Assembly (NCBI GenBank): GCA_963971225.1
Contig: CAXARI010000158.1
Span: 62,001-126,000, forward strand
Origin: Melieria omissa
Taxonomy: Eukaryota; Arthropoda; Insecta; Diptera; Ulidiidae
DNA length: 64,000 nucleotides
Direction of reading: 5' to 3'
In this document: piece after piece, positions 51,742 through 63,353 of the stretch
Layout: the number at the start of each line of letters is the position of its first letter
Numbering within the stretch: the stretch's first letter is position 1
Notes under the pieces: model-generated
The model's input: the letters and a program-made list of their open reading frames with translations, nothing else
What the model was told of the DNA's origin: nothing
The model's database searches: none
Made by a program: the position numbers and the translations under genes

Positions 51742-52753
51742 TACTTACTTACTTAACTGGCCATAACAACCCGTTATCGGGTTACGGCCTGCCGCAAAAC
51801 TTCTCTCCAGGCGCCTCTGCTTCGCGCGCGCCTTCTCCAGTTGGTCACTCCAAGAGATACCAGGGCCTCTTCCACTTGGTCCTTCCACCGGAGACACGGC
51901 CTCCCTCTTCGCCGTCGACCTCCAACCATCGCATCGAATACCTTTTTCGCCGGAGCTTCGTCGTCCATGCGGCAGACATGACCGAGCCAGCGTAGCCGCT
52001 GGATGTTAATTCGCTGCGCTACGTCCATGTCCTTATACAGCTCATACAGCTCGTTATTGGTTCGTATGCGATAGTCGTCACCAACCCGAACAGGGCCGAA
52101 GATTTTGCGAAGCACCTTCCTCTCGAACACTCCAAGGGCCGCTATGTCGTTTCGTGTCATTGTCCATGCTTCAGCGCCATAGAGGAGCACGGGCAAGATA
52201 AGCGTCCTATAGAGTGAAAGTTTTGTCGGTCGAGAGAGGTCTCTACTTCTCAATTGCCTACCGAGACCGTAGTAGCACCTGTTGGCAAGAGTTATCCTTC
52301 GCTTTATCTCCAGACTGACATCATTGCTGCTGTTGATGGCGGTGCCAAGGTAGACGAATTCCTTGACAACTTCAAAAGCATACCTGTCGGCCTCGACGTG
52401 AGACCCTAGCCGCTGCGAGTCCCTGCGTGTAGACAGCATATACTTCGTCTTGCCCTCATTTACCACCAGACCCATTTTGGCAGATTCTCTTTCGATAGCC
52501 GCAAAGGCAGCGGTGACATCTCGCTTGTTACGTCCGATGACATCAATATCATCAGCGTAAGCAAGGAGCTGGACACTTTTGTTGAAAATCGTGCCATTAC
52601 GATGTACACCGGCCTTGCGCAGAACACTCTCCATGGTGAAGTTGAAGAGGTCGCAGGACAAAGGATCGCCCTGTCTGAAACCTCGAACGGTATCAAAGGG
52701 GTCGGAGAGGTCACTTCCAACCTTGACGGAGCTGCGCGTATTGAAAACATTGA
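51742..52753 (-). mobile_element. 5'-truncated RTE-like non-LTR retrotransposon
   Basis: A GC-richer insert of about 1012 bp interrupts s1 of U44. The 14-bp sequence AACATTGAAAAACT occurs on both sides (51728-51741 and 52754-52767) and once in empty units, so it is a target-site duplication. On the minus strand the element runs 5' to 3' from 52753 to 51742. It ends in a short AAGTAAGTAAGTA tail a few bases after the stop codon, with almost no 3' UTR. RTE-clade elements have this compact 3' end with a simple-repeat tail. The 5' part (endonuclease and most of the reverse transcriptase) is absent, the usual outcome of incomplete target-primed reverse transcription. Confidence 0.92.
51774..52751 (-). 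pseudogene. Reverse transcriptase C-terminal fragment (RTE-like)
   Basis: The intact enzyme copies element RNA into DNA at a nicked target. Here 325 codons remain open from the truncation point to a TAA stop at 51774-51776, with no start codon of their own. In order they show FRQGDPLS (about residues 24-31), the catalytic YADD (52548-52559), NEGKTKY, and the thumb and C-terminal region with YGAEAW, LRWLGHVCRM and GRPCLRWKDQVEEAL. That last set is typical of the C-terminal end of insect RTE-like polyproteins, which are usually about 1000 residues, so only the last third is present. The frame is undamaged, which suggests a recent insertion. Assignment to RTE rather than a related clade is from motif memory. 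Confidence 0.88.
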
Positions 52754-53561
52754 AACATTGAAAAACTGCCTATTACAAAATACACACTCACCACTAAAGT
52801 GCTTATAGATTCCAAACGGTATGGGTTACGTTAATAAAAAACCCCTTAAAATGTAGCTAGAGGTTGCAGCTTTATCAAATTAAATCAATAATTTGATTAC
52901 TATTAGGCAATCATGAACAGATCGATGCGCAAGAGTGACATTAAATGGCTGCCTACTGCAAAATCGATTGGAAAAGTGATATCGACCACATGATACATCT
53001 ATATCAGGGGTGCCCAAAGTCTTCTTATGGAAAAGCAAAAACCAATACATTTAAAGTTGCCCAAAAAAATGCAAACAAATTAAATAATAATAAATAATTA
53101 AATAATTAATTGAATTAGTTGAAAGCACATTGTGCATTTCGCTTGACCCTTAAAATTATAAGTGAAAAAAATATAATGTTCCCATTTGTCATTGCCGAAA
53201 GGCCAACCAATCGCCAAAACAAAAACTACAACAACAAAAGCATCTAATTTTTTTTCATACATAGAATTTCTTGAGGAAACAAAACAAAAATCCGCGCAGC
53301 CCCCACACGTGTTGCTTCGTTGCTGTCACAACAACGACTGATTGAAAGAATGCACCTCTGATCTATATAACCAATCAAATGCTTGTGGAACCTAAGTACG
53401 CACAATCACTTTAATCAAAATGGCGTCAAAATTAAGCCAGAGTGACCACCTTTCAATAATTTGGTAAATAAAAAAATATCCCACCGGCAGCATGATCGAA
53501 ATTATGGCTGTTAAATCTCGACCCGTTAACGGATTTTAATAATATTATGCCTTATTATTTA

Positions 53562-54759
53562 GCTAGACTCGTATGCTTTCTATAATGGTATCAATCATCC
53601 TTCTATACCCCAAGGTTCGAAAGCAAATCGATTTGGAACGGTGACTTTGAAAAAATTGCTACTTGGGTGCAACCACTAAAATGCTTGTCAACACCAAATG
53701 CATAAGTGCATATTAATAATTGACCCCTTAAAATTTAGCCAGAGTCTTATGCTTTCTATATTGGTCCCTAACTTTTCATTATCCTTCAGGAATAATGAGC
53801 ATATCGATGCGCAAGGATAACATTGAAAAACTGCCTATTACAAAATACACACTCACCACTAAAGTGCTTATAGATTCCAAACGGTATGGGTTACGTTAAT
53901 AAAAAACCCCTTAAAATGTAGCTAGAGATTGCAGCTTTATCAAATTAAATCAATAATTTGATTACTATTAGGCAATCATGAACAGATCGATGCGCAAGAG
54001 TGACATTAAATGGCTGCCTACTGCAAAATCGATAAAATGCTTGTAAAATATGATGATTCTAGGTTTATAGAAAAAATAATAACCTTAAAACCTAGCTGGA
54101 GTTTTGAGCTTTCATAAATGGGGTCAATCTTCTCGCTATCTCAAATAATGCAGGAGAATTTCGTTGTGGAAAAGTGATATCGACCACATGATACATCTAT
54201 ATCAGGGGTGCCCAAAGTCTTCTTATGGAAAAGCAAAAACCAATACATTTAAAGTTGCCCAAAAAAATGCAAACAAATTAAATAATAATAAATAATTAAA
54301 TAATTAATTGAATTAGTTGAAAGCACATTGTGCATTTCGCTTGACCCTTAAAATTATAAGTGAAAAAAATATAATGTTCCCATTTGTCATTGCCGAAAGG
54401 CCAACCAATCGCCAAAACAAAAACTACAACAACAAAAGCATCTAATTTTTTTTCATACATAGAATTTCTTGAGGAAACAAAACAAAAATCCGCGCAGCCC
54501 CCACACGTGTTGCTTCGTTGCTGTCACAACAACGACTGATTGAAAGAATGCACCTCTGATCTATATAACCAATCAAATGCTTGTGGAACCTAAGTACGCA
54601 CAATCACTTTAATCAAAATGGCGTCAAAATTAAGCCAGAGTGACCACCTTTCAATAATTTTGTAAATAAAAAAATATCCCACCGGCAGCATGATCGAAAT
54701 TATAGCTGTTAAATCTCGACCCGTTAACGGATTTTAATAATATTATGCCTTATTATTTA
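53562..54759 (+). repeat. Unit U45 (1198 bp)
   Basis: MITE at 54203-54558 with the 18-bp expansion. AATTTTGTAAAT and ATTATAGCTG at the 3' end, as in U28, U34 and U36. Confidence 0.95.
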
Positions 54760-55939
54760 GCTAGACTCGTATGCTTTCTATAATGGTATCAATCATCCTT
54801 CTATACCCCAAGGTTCGAAAGCAAATCGATTTGGAACGGTGACTTTGAAAAAATTGCTACTTGGGTGCAACCACTAAAATGCTTGTCAACACCAAATGCA
54901 TAAGTGCATATTAATAATTGACCCCTTAAAATTTAGCCAGAGTCTTATGCTTTCTATATTGGTCCCTAACTTTTCATTATCCTTCAGGAATAATGAGCAT
55001 ATCGATGCGCAAGGATAACATTGAAAAACTGCCTATTACAAAATACACACTCACCACTAAAGTGCTTATAGATTCCAAACGGTATGGGTTACGTTAATAA
55101 AAAACCCCTTAAAATGTAGCTAGAGATTGCAGCTTTATCAAATTAAATCAATAATTTGATTACTATTAGGCAATCATGAACAGATCGATGCGCAAGAGTG
55201 ACATTAAATGGCTGCCTACTGCAAAATCGATAAAATGCTTGTAAAATATGATGATTCTAGGTTTATAGAAAAAATAATAACCTTAAAACCTAGCTGGAGT
55301 TTTGAGCTTTCATAAATGGGGTCAATCTTCTCGCTATCTCAAATAATGCAGGAGAATTTCGTTGTGGAAAAGTGATATCGACCACATGATACATCTATAT
55401 CAGGGGTGCCCAAAGTCTTCTTATGGAAAAGCAAAAACCAATACATTTAAAGTTGCCCAAAAAAATGCAAACAAATTATTTAATTAATTGAATTAGTTGA
55501 AAGCACATTGTGCATTTCGCTTGACCCTTAAAATTATAAGTGAAAAAAATATAATGTTCCCATTTGTCATTGCCGAAAGGCCAACCAATCGCCAAAACAA
55601 AAACTACAACAACAAAAGCATCTAATTTTTTTTCATACATAGAATTTCTTGAGGAAACAAAACAAAAATCCGCGCAGCCCCCACACGTGTTGCTTCGTTG
55701 CTGTCACAACAACGACTGATTGAAAGAATGCACCTCTGATCTATATAACCAATCAAATGCTTGTGGAACCTAAGTACGCACAATCACTTTAATCAAAATG
55801 GCGTCAAAATTAAGCCGGAGTGACCACCTTTCAATAATTTGGTAAATAAAAAAATATCCCACCGGCAGCATGATCGAAATTATGGCTGTTAAATCTCGAC
55901 CCGTTAACGGATTTTAATAATATTATGCCTTATTATTTA
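54760..55939 (+). repeat. Unit U46 (1180 bp)
   Basis: MITE at 55401-55738. GCCGGAGTG near the 3' end. Confidence 0.95.
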
Positions 55940-56786
55940 GCTAGACTCGTATGCTTTCTATAATGGTATCAATCATCCTTCTATACCCCAAGGTTCGAAA
56001 GCAAATCGATTTGGAACGGTGACTTTGAAAAAATTGCTACTTGGGTGCAACCACTAAAATGCTTGTCAACACCAAATGCATAAGTGCATATTAATAATTG
56101 ACCCCTTAAAATTTAGCCAGAGTCTTATGCTTTCTATATTGGTCCCTAACTTTTCATTATCCTTCAGGAATAATGAGCATATCGATGCGCAAGGATAACA
56201 TTGAAAAACTGCCTATTACAAAATACACACTCACCACTAAAGTGCTTATAGATTCCAAACGGTATGGGTTACGTTAATAAAAAACCCCTTAAAATGTAGC
56301 TAGAGATTGCAGCTTTATCAAATTAAATCAATAATTTGATTACTATTAGGCAATCATGAACAGATCGATGCGCAAGAGTGACATTAAATGGCTGCCTACT
56401 GCAAAATCGATAAAATGCTTGTAAAATATGATGATTCTAGGTTTATAGAAAAAATAATAACCTTAAAACCTAGCTGGAGTTTTCAGCTTTCATAAATGGG
56501 GTCAATCTTCTCGCTATCTCAAATAATGCAGGAGAATTTCGTTGTGGAAAAGTGATATCGACCACATGATACATCTATATCAGGGGTGCCCAAAGTCTTC
56601 TTATGGAAAAGCAAAAACCAATACATTTAAAGTTGCCCAAAAAAATGCAAACAAATTATTTAATTAATTGAATTAGTTGAAAGCACATTGTGCATTTCGC
56701 TTGACCCTTAAAATTATAAGTGAAAAAAATATAATGTTCCCATTTGTCATTGCCGAAAGGCCAACCAATCGCCAAAACAAAAACTA

Positions 56787-57533
56787 TCAGGTGTACAACT
56801 TTGCTTCCGCCGTTTTCCGATAGGTGGCTGTACCGGCTGAGGCTGGTTGAAATACATAGATGGTAATGCCTTTAAAGTGAGTGTGGACAGTGCCTAACGA
56901 ATTGTCATTGCCGTTTCAGTGACAGTTGTTCTTGTTTTCGTATTATTCACGCTCGAAAATGTCCGTTTATGTGCCCAATTCTCGCCATTTGCGGGAAGTT
57001 TTACTTTTCTGTTACAATTCGAAAAAAAATTCAGCTGAAGCGCATCGAATGCTCTCAGAAACTTACGGTGATGCTGCTCTGAGTGAAAGAACGTGTCGGG
57101 AGTGGTTTCAACGTTTTAAAAATGGAGGAGCGACATGACCAAGTCATCCTCCAACACGACACGATTGAGGCCGAGCATCACGTCGCAAAAGTGGTCAAAA
57201 AGTACCTGGAAACGCTGAAATAGGAAGTCTTGCCCCACCCGCCGTATTCCCCAGATGTCGCCCCTTCTGACTTCCACCTATTCCGTTCGATGGCACACGG
57301 CCTGGCAGATCAACATTTTCAATCCTTCGAAGAATTGGAAAAATGGATTGCTTCATGGATAGCGTCAAAAGAGGACTCCTTTTTTCGAGCCGGGATCCGA
57401 AAATTGCCGGAAAGATGGGAGAAAGTTGTCGCTAGCGACGGACAATACTTTGAATAATACATCTGTAAGCACTTTTTCGCAATAAAGCTTTTAATTTTGG
57501 AAAAAAACGGCGGAAGCAAAGTTGTACACCTGA
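56787..57533 (+). mobile_element. Mariner element, copy 2 (747 bp, internally deleted)
   Basis: Same ends (56787-56816 and 57504-57533), same TA site within the unit and same internal deletion as copy 1. It differs by a 13-bp inverted segment plus 6 extra bases (57166-57178 against 39298-39310 in copy 1) and by a TGG-to-TAG change at 57221-57223. Copy 3 shares both changes. Confidence 0.95.
56959..57457 (+). pseudogene. Mariner transposase remnant, copy 2
   Basis: The N-terminal fragment opens at ATG 56959 and stops at 57136-57138, with one substitution (AEAHRM preceded by KKNS rather than KKNA). The C-terminal fragment runs from about 57137 to 57457 in another frame. It has a TAG at 57221-57223, and the NARP part of HDNARPH is destroyed by a micro-inversion that happens to keep frame. 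It is doubly inactivated beyond the shared central deletion. Confidence 0.92.
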
Positions 57534-58715
57534 TACAACAACAAAAGCATCTAATTTTTTTTCATACATAGAATTTCTTGAGGAAACAAAACAAAAATCC
57601 GCGCAGCCCCCACACGTGTTGCTTCGTTGCTGTCACAACAACGACTGATTGAAAGAATGCACCTCTGATCTATATAACCAATCAAATGCTTGTGGAACCT
57701 AAGTACGCACAATCACTTTAATCAAAATGGCGTCAAAATTATGCCAGAGTGACCACCTTTCAATAATTTGGTAAATAAAAAAATATCCCACCGGCAGCAT
57801 GATCGAAATTATGGCTGTTAAATCTCGACCCGTTAACGGATTTTAATAATATTATGACTTATTATTTAGCTAGACTCGTATGCTTTCTATAATGGTATCA
57901 ATCATCCTTCTATACCCCAAGGTTCGAAAGCAAATCGATTTGGAACGGTGACTTTGAAAAAATTGCTACTTGGGTGCAACCACTAAAATGCTTGTCAACA
58001 CCAAATGCATAAGTGCATATTAATAATTGACCCCTTAAAATTTAGCCAGAGTCTTATGCTTTCTATATTGGTCCCTAACTTTTCATTATCCTTCAGGAAT
58101 AATGAGCATATCGATGCGCAAGGATAACATTGAAAAACTGCCTATTACAAAATACACACTCACCACTAAAGTGCTTATAGATTCCAAACGGTATGGGTTA
58201 CGTTAATAAAAAACCCCTTAAAATGTAGCTAGAGATTGCAGCTTTATCAAATTAAATCAATAATTTGATTACTATTAGGCAATCATGAACAGATCGATGC
58301 GCAAGAGTGACATTAAATGGCTGCCTACTGCAAAATCGATAAAATGCTTGTAAAATATGATGATTCTAGGTTTATAGAAAAAATAATAACCTTAAAACCT
58401 AGCTGGAGTTTTCAGCTTTCATAAATGGGGTCAATCTTCTCGCTATCTCAAATAATGCAGGAGAATTTCGTTGTGGAAAAGTGATATCGACCACATGATA
58501 CATCTATATCAGGGGTGCCCAAAGTCTTCTTATGGAAAAGCAAAAACCAATACATTTAAAGTTGCCCAAAAAAATGCAAACAAATTATTTAATTAATTGA
58601 ATTAGTTGAAAGCACATTGTGCATTTCGCTTGACCCTTAAAATTATAAGTGAAAAAAATATAATGTTCCCATTTGTCATTGCCGAAAGGCCAACCAATCG
58701 CCAAAACAAAAACTA

Positions 58716-59461
58716 TCAGGTGTACAACTTTGCTTCCGCCGTTTTCCGATAGGTGGCTGTACCGGCTGAGGCTGGTTGAAATACATAGATGGTAATGCCT
58801 TTAAAGTGAGTGTGGACAGTGCCTAACGAATTGTCATTGCCGTTTCAGTGACAGTTTTTCTTGTTTTCGTATTATTCACGCTCGAAAATGTCCGTTTATG
58901 TGCCCAATTCTCGCCATTTGCGGGAAGTTTTACTTTTCTGTTACAATTCGAAAAAGAATGCAGCTGAAGCGCATCGAATGCTCTCAGAAACTTACGGTGA
59001 TGCTGCTCTGAGTGAAAGAACGTGTCGGGAGTGGTTTCAACGTTTTAAAAATGGAGGAGCGACATGACCAAGTCATCCTCCAACACGACACGATTGAGGC
59101 CGAGCATCACGTCGCAAAAGTGGTCAAAAAGTACCTGGAAACGCTGAAATAGGAAGTCTTGCCCCACCCGCCGTATTCCCCAGATGTCGCCCCTTCTGAC
59201 TTCCACCTATTCCGTTCGATGGCACACGGCCTGGCAGATCAACATTTTCAATCCTTCGAAGAATTGGAAAAATGGATTGCTTCATGGATAGCGTCAAAAG
59301 AGGACTCCTTTTTTCGAGCCGGGATCCGAAAATTGCCGGAAAGATGGGAGAAAGTTGTCGCTAGCGACGGACAATACTTTGAATAATACATCTGTAAGCA
59401 CTTTTTCGCAATAAAGCTTTTAATTTTGGAAAAAACGGCGGAAGCAAAGTTGTACACCTGA
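58716..59461 (+). mobile_element. Mariner element, copy 3 (746 bp, internally deleted)
   Basis: Same ends (58716-58745 and 59432-59461), site and deletion as the other copies. It shares the micro-inversion (59095-59107) and the TAG (59150-59152) with copy 2. Differences from copy 2 include one A fewer in the A-run before the right end, GACAGTTTTTC for GACAGTTGTTC, and AAAAAGAATGC for the homopolymer in the N-terminal fragment. It lies one unit (1929 bp) from copy 2. Confidence 0.95.
58888..59386 (+). pseudogene. Mariner transposase remnant, copy 3
   Basis: The N-terminal fragment runs from ATG 58888 to the stop at 59065-59067. The C-terminal fragment spans 59066-59386 in another frame, interrupted by TAG at 59150-59152. 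The helix-turn-helix start and the third catalytic Asp region (SPDVAPSD) are present; the first Asp and most of the catalytic core are absent. Non-functional. Confidence 0.92.
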
Positions 59462-59796
59462 TACAACAACAAAAGCATCTAATTTTTTTTCATACATAGA
59501 ATTTCTTGAGGAAACAAAACAAAAATCCGCGCAGCCCCCACACGTGTTGCTTCGTTGCTGTCACAACAACGACTGATTGAAAGAATGCACCTCTGATCTA
59601 TATAACCAATCAAATGCTTGTGGAAAATAAGTACGCACAATCACTTTAATCAAAATGGCGTCAAAATTATGCCAGAGTGACCACCTTTCAATAATTTGGT
59701 AAATAAAAAAATATCCCACCGGCAGCATGATCGAAATTATGGCTGTTAAATCTCGACCCGTTAACGGATTTTAATAATATTATGCCTTATTATTTA

Positions 59797-60976
59797 GCTA
59801 GACTCGTATGCTTTCTATAATGGTATCAATCATCCTTCTATACCCCAAGGTTCGAAAGCAAATCGATTTGGAACGGTGACTTTGAAAAAATTTCTACTTG
59901 GGTGCAACCACTAAAATGCTTGTCAACACCAAATGCATAAGTGCATATTAATAATTGACCCCTTAAAATTTAGCCAGAGTCTTATGCTTTCTATATTGGT
60001 CCCTAACTTTTCATTATCCTTCAGGAATAATGAGCATATCGATGCGCAAGGATAACATTGAAAAACTGCCTATTACAAAATACACACTCACCACTAAAGT
60101 GCTTATAGATTCCAAACGGTATGGGTTACGTTAATAAAAAACCCCTTAAAATGTAGCTAGAGATTGCAGCTTTATCAAATTAAATCAATACTTTGATTAC
60201 TATTAGGCAATCATGAACAGATCGATGCGCAAGAGTGACATTAAATGGCTGCCTACTGCAAAATCGATAAAATGCTTGTAAAATATGATGATTCTAGGTT
60301 TATAGAAAAAATAATAACCTTAAAACCTAGCTGGAGTTTTGAGCTTTCATAAATGGGGTCAATCTTCTCGCTATCTCAAATAATGCAGGAGAATTTCGTT
60401 GTGGAAAAGTGATATCGACCACATGATACATCTATATCAGGGGTGCCCAAAGTCTTCTTATGGAAAAGCAAAAAGCAATACATTTAAAGTTGCCCAAAAA
60501 AATGTAAACAAATTATTTAATTAATTGAATTAGTTGAAAGCACATTGTGCATTTCGCTTGACCCTTAAAATTATAAGTGAAAAAAATATAATGTTCCCAT
60601 TTGTCATTGCCGAAAGGCCAACCAATCGCCAAAACAAAAACTACAACAACAAAAGCATCTAATTTTTTTTCATACATAGAATTTCTTGAGGAAACAAAAC
60701 AAAAATCCGCGCAGCCCCAACACGTGTTGCTTCGTTGCTGTCACAACAACGACTGATTGAAAGAATGCACCTCTGATCTATATAACCAATCAAATGCTTG
60801 TGGAACCTAAGTACGCACAATCACTTTAATCAAAATGGCGTCAAAATTAAGCCAGAGTGACCACCTTTCAATAATTTGGTAAATAAAAAAATATCCCACC
60901 GGCAGCATGATCGAAATTATGGCTGTTAAATCTCGACCCGTTAACGGATTTTAATAATATTATGCCTTATTATTTA
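59797..60976 (+). repeat. Unit U49 (1180 bp)
   Basis: MITE at 60438-60775. AAAAAATTTCTACTTGG (for ATTGCTACTTGG) is shared with U52, 3557 bp away. It also has GCCCCAACACG, as in U19 and U24. Confidence 0.95.
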
Positions 60977-62155
60977 GCTAGACTCGTATGCTTTCTATAA
61001 TGGTATCAATCATCCTTCTATACCCCAAGGTTCGAAAGCAAATCGATTTGGAACGGTGACTTTGAAAAAATTGCTACTTGGGTGCAACCACTAAAATGCT
61101 TGTCAACACCAAATGCATAAGTGCATATTAATAATTGACCCCTTAAAATTTAGCCAGAGTCTTATGCTTTCTATATTGGTCCCTAACTTTTCATTATCCT
61201 TCAGGAATAATGAGCATATCGATGCGCAAGGATAACATTGAAAAACTGCCTATTACAAAATACACACTCACCACTAAAGTGCTTATAGATTCCAAACGGT
61301 ATGGGTTACGTTAATAAAAAACCCCTTAAAATGTAGCTAGAGATTGCAGCTTTATCAAATTAAATCAATAATTTGATTACTATTAGGCAATCATGAACAG
61401 ATCGATGCGCAAGAGTGACATTAAATGGCTGCCTACTGCAAAATCGATAAAATGCTTGTAAAATATGATGATTCTAGGTTTATAGAAAAAATAATAACCT
61501 TAAAACCTAGCTGGAGTTTTGAGCTTTCATAAATGGGGTCAATCTTCTCGCTATCTCAAATAATGCAGGAGACTTTCGTTGTGGAAAAGTGATATCGACC
61601 ACATGATACATCTATATCAGGGGTGCCCAAAGTCTTCTTATGGAAAAGCAAAAACCAATACATTTAAAGTTGCCCAAAAAATGCAAACAAATTATTTAAT
61701 TAATTGAATTAGTTGAAAGCACATTGTGCATTTCGCTTGACCCTTAAAATTATAAGTGAAAAAAATATTATGTTCCCATTTGTCATTGCCGAAAGGCCAA
61801 CCAATCGCCAAAACAAAAACTACAACAACAAAAGCATCTAATTTTTTTTCATACATAGAATTTCTTGAGGAAACAAAACAAAAATCCGCGCAGCCCCCAC
61901 ACGTGTTGCTTCGTTGCTGTCACAACAACGACTGATTGAAAGAATGCACCTCTGATCTATATAACCAATCAAATGCTTGTGGAACCTAAGTACGCACAAT
62001 CACTTTAATCAAAATGGCGTCAAAATTAAGCCAGAGTGACCACCTTTCAATAATTTGGTAAATAAAAAAATATCCCACCGGCAGCATGATCGAAATTATG
62101 GCTGTTAAATCTCGACCCGTTAACGGATTTTAATAATATTATGCCTTATTATTTA
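60977..62155 (+). repeat. Unit U50 (1179 bp)
   Basis: MITE at 61618-61954. GGAGACTTTCG and AAATATTATGTTCCC variants. Confidence 0.95.
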
Positions 62156-63353
62156 GCTAGACTCGTATGCTTTCTATAATGGTATCAATCATCCTTCTAT
62201 ACCCCAAGGTTCGAAAGCAAATCGATTTGGAACGGTGACTTTGAAAAAATTGCTACTTGGGTGCAACCACTAAAATGCTTGTCAACACCAAATGCATAAG
62301 TGCATATTAATAATTGACCCCTTAAAATTTAGCCAGAGTCTTATGCTTTCTATATTGGTCCCTAACTTTTCATTATCCTTCAGGAATAATGAGCATATCG
62401 ATGCGCAAGGATAACATTGAAAAACTGCCTATTACAAAATACACACTCACCACTAAAGTGCTTATAGATTCCAAACGGTATGGGTTACGTTAATAAAAAA
62501 CCCCTTAAAATGTAGCTAGAGATTGCAGCTTTATCAAATTAAATCAATAATTTGATTACTATTAGGCAATCATGAACAGATCGATGCGCAAGAGTGACAT
62601 TAAATGGCTGCCTACTGCAAAATCGATAAAATGCTTGTAAAATATGATGATTCTAGGTTTATAGAAAAAATAATAACCTTAAAACCTAGCTGGAGTTTTG
62701 AGCTTTCATAAATGGGGTCAATCTTCTCGCTATCTCAAATAATGCAGGAGAATTTCGTTGTGGAAAAGTGATATCGACCACATGATACATCTATATCAGG
62801 GGTGCCCAAAGTCTTCTTATGGAAAAGCAAAAACCAATACATTTAAAGTTGCCCAAAAAAATGCAAACAAATTAAATAATAATAAATAATTAAATAATTA
62901 ATTGAATTAGTTGAAAGCACATTGTGCATTTCGCTTGACCCTTAAAATTATAAGTGAAAAAAATATAATGTTCCCATTTGTCATTGCCGAAAGGCCAACC
63001 AATCGCCAAAACAAAAACTACAACAACAAAAGCATCTAATTTTTTTTCATACATAGAATTTCTTGAGGAAACAAAACAAAAATCCGCGCAGCCCCCACAC
63101 GTGTTGCTTCGTTGCTGTCACAACAACGACTGATTGAAAGAATGCACCTCTGATCTATATAACCAATCAAATGCTTGTGGAAAATAAGTACGCACAATCA
63201 CTTTAATCAAAATGGCGTCAAAATTATGCCAGAGTGACCACCTTTCAATAATTTGGTAAATAAAAAAATATCCCACCGGCAGCATGATCGAAATTATGGC
63301 TGTTAAATCTCGACCCGTTAACGGATTTTAATAATATTATGCCTTATTATTTA
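62156..63353 (+). repeat. Unit U51 (1198 bp)
   Basis: MITE at 62797-63152 with the 18-bp expansion. CTTGTGGAAAATAAG is shared with U48. Confidence 0.95.

Larger units (their letters stand above)
51471..53561 (+). repeat. Unit U44, short form, split by the RTE-like insertion
   Basis: Satellite is at 51471-51741 and 52754-53561; MITE at 53005-53360. Without the insert and one 14-bp duplication it is 1065 bp, with the same 133-bp deletion (52968/52969) and GAGGTTGCAG as U36, U39 and U42. Confidence 0.95.
55940..57868 (+). repeat. Unit U47 with mariner copy 2
   Basis: MITE at 56581-57667, split by mariner 56787-57533. Without mariner and one TA it is 1180 bp. Markers GTTTTCAGC and AATTATGCC flank the mariner as in U33 and U48. 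Confidence 0.95.
57869..59796 (+). repeat. Unit U48 with mariner copy 3
   Basis: MITE at 58510-59595, split by mariner 58716-59461. It is 1180 bp without it. CTTGTGGAAAATAAG near the 3' end is shared only with the end of U51. Confidence 0.95.

Noticed and set aside
52460..52808. Frames antisense or out of frame to the reverse transcriptase fragment
   Set aside because: Shadows of the minus-strand reverse transcriptase frame; one continues into the satellite.
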